Shown: piece by piece, positions 63,171 to 64,000 of the stretch
Numbering within the stretch: the first letter of the stretch is position 1
Layout of the letters: each line of letters starts with the position of its first letter
Origin: Otis tarda
Lineage: Eukaryota; Chordata; Aves; Otidiformes; Otididae
NCBI GenBank assembly: GCA_026413225.1
Contig: CM048591.1
Location: forward strand, 6,897,001 to 6,961,000
Length of the DNA: 64,000 bases
Reading direction: 5' to 3'
Position numbers and translations under genes: made by a program
The notes under the pieces: generated by a model
The model's database searches: none
Told to the model about the DNA's origin: nothing
The model's input: only the letters and a program-made list of their open reading frames with translations

Positions 63171-63908
63171 TCCCTTCCATTCCCTTCCCTTCCCTTCCCT
63201 TCCCTTCCATTCCCTTCCCTTCCCTTCCCTTCCCTTCCTTCCCTTCCTTCCCTTCCCTTCCTTCCCTTCCCTTCCCTTCCCTTCCCTTCCATTCCCTTCC
63301 CTTCCCTTCCATTCCCTTCCCTTCCCTTCCCTTCCCTTCCCATTCCCTTCCCTTCCCTTCCCTTCCCTTCCCTTCCCTTCCCTTCCATTCCTTCCCTTCC
63401 ATTCCCTTCCCTTCCTTCCCTTCCATTCGCACCTTCCCTTCCTTCCATTCCTTCCCTTCCATTCCCTTCCATTCCATTCCCTTCCCTTCCTTCCATTCCC
63501 TTCCCTTCCCTTCCTTCCCTTCCCTTCCCTTCCCTTCCTTCCTTCCCTTCCCTTCCCTTCCCTTCCCTTCCTTCCTTCCTTCCCTTCCCTTCCTTCCCTT
63601 CCCTTCCTTCCCTTCCCTTCCTTCCTTCCCTTCCCGCACCTTCCCGCACCTTCCCTTCACCTTCCCTTCCCCTTCCCCTTCCCCTTCCCTTCCCTTCCTT
63701 CCCTTCCCTTCCCTTCCCTTCCTTCCCTTCCTTCCCTTCCTTCCTTCCTTCCCTTCCTTCCTTCCTTCCCTTCCCTTCCCTTCCCTTCCCTTCCCTTCCC
63801 TTCCCTTCCTTCCCTTCCTTCCCTTCCCTTCCCTTCCCTTCCCTTCCCTTCCCTTCCCTTCCCTTCCCTTCCCTTCCCTTCCCTTCCCTTCCCCTTCCCT
63901 TCCCTTCC
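63171..63908. repeat. mixed TTCCC/TTCC/TTCCA array
   Basis: Irregular mixtures with GCACC words near 63,428 and 63,635-63,650, and three TTCCCC hexamers at about 63,665-63,686. Uniform TTCCC follows to about 63,890. Confidence 0.9.
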
Positions 63909-64000
63909 CCAAACCTTCCCTTCCCAAACCTTCCCTTCCCAAACCTTCCCTTCCCTTCCCAAACCTTCCCTTCCCAAACCTTCCCTTCCAAACCTTCCTT
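63909..64000. repeat. AAACCTTCCCTTCCC module block, second copy (partial)
   Basis: Six AAACC words at mostly 15-bp spacing, cut by the window end. The module matches 60,126-60,345 and supports the repeated module order. Confidence 0.9.

Larger units (their letters stand above)
56690..64000. repeat. pentamer-based satellite array with higher-order structure
   Basis: At least 7.3 kb of tandem sequence continues beyond the window end. The base units are TTCCC and TTCCA (GGGAA and TGGAA on the other strand), mixed with TTCC, TTCCCC and longer modules. The plus strand is almost pure pyrimidine plus A, with G confined to GCACC, CGTTCC and CGAT modules. Module order: complex segment, TTCCC array, GCACC block, TTCC/TTCCC array, TTCCA array, mixed, AAACC block, mixed and TTCCC array, complex segment again, TTCCC array, CGTTCC block, TTCCA array, mixed, AAACC block. 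All long open frames here are artefacts: 5-bp units with no stop in any frame encode FPSLP or FHSIP on plus and GKGRE or WNGME on minus. Confidence 0.97.

Noticed and set aside
61687..63991. 751- and 588-codon minus-strand open frames
   Set aside because: Satellite translation in overlapping frames, with no non-repeat domain.
56690..64000. CRISPR-like or telomeric repeat interpretation
   Set aside because: There are no spacer/repeat alternations and no TTAGGG/CCCTAA units; the array is a pentamer satellite in vertebrate DNA.

Overview
The window looks like a gene-poor stretch of a bird chromosome. The evidence is a set of 5'-truncated CR1 LINEs whose 3' ends carry the avian CR1 octamer (ATTCTATG), and a solo ERVL-type LTR of a kind common in birds. 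There are no Alu, L1 or other mammalian repeats. I could not support any host protein-coding exon, tRNA, rRNA or other RNA gene. The only recognisable protein-coding sequence is decayed CR1 reverse transcriptase. The species and chromosome cannot be named from the sequence alone.

Layout. 1-22 kb: AT-rich single-copy DNA with microsatellites, homopolymer runs, fragments that resemble old amniote repeats, and one short CR1 tail (16.1 kb). 22.3-25.8 kb: a repeat cluster. A plus-strand CR1 running from the endonuclease C-terminus to the 3' end is interrupted by a younger minus-strand CR1, and a 545-bp solo LTR follows 60 bp after its tail. 25.8-56.7 kb: more AT-rich DNA with CR1 tails at 34.6 kb (minus, with an internal deletion through the RT core), 43.1 kb (plus), 47.6 kb (minus, a different subfamily), and much older CR1 remnants at 49.4 and 51.0-51.6 kb.

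56.69-64.0 kb: an abrupt change into a satellite that continues past the window end. It is built from the pentamers TTCCC and TTCCA plus TTCC, with inserted modules (TTCCTGCACC, TTCCCGCACC, AAACCTTCCCTTCCC, CGTTCC, and a CATTCGATGATT-like segment). A complex segment of about 750 bp at 56,690-57,448 recurs almost unchanged about 4.4 kb later (about 61,090-61,845). The module order after it is broadly the same in both copies, which suggests a higher-order repeat unit of about 4.4 kb. This is the most noteworthy structure here. The very long open frames in it (up to 1,227 codons) exist because neither pentamer makes a stop codon in any frame; they are not genes.

Nothing in the window amounts to interacting genes. 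The content is transposon history, a solo LTR, possible conserved noncoding segments, and a complex satellite array.
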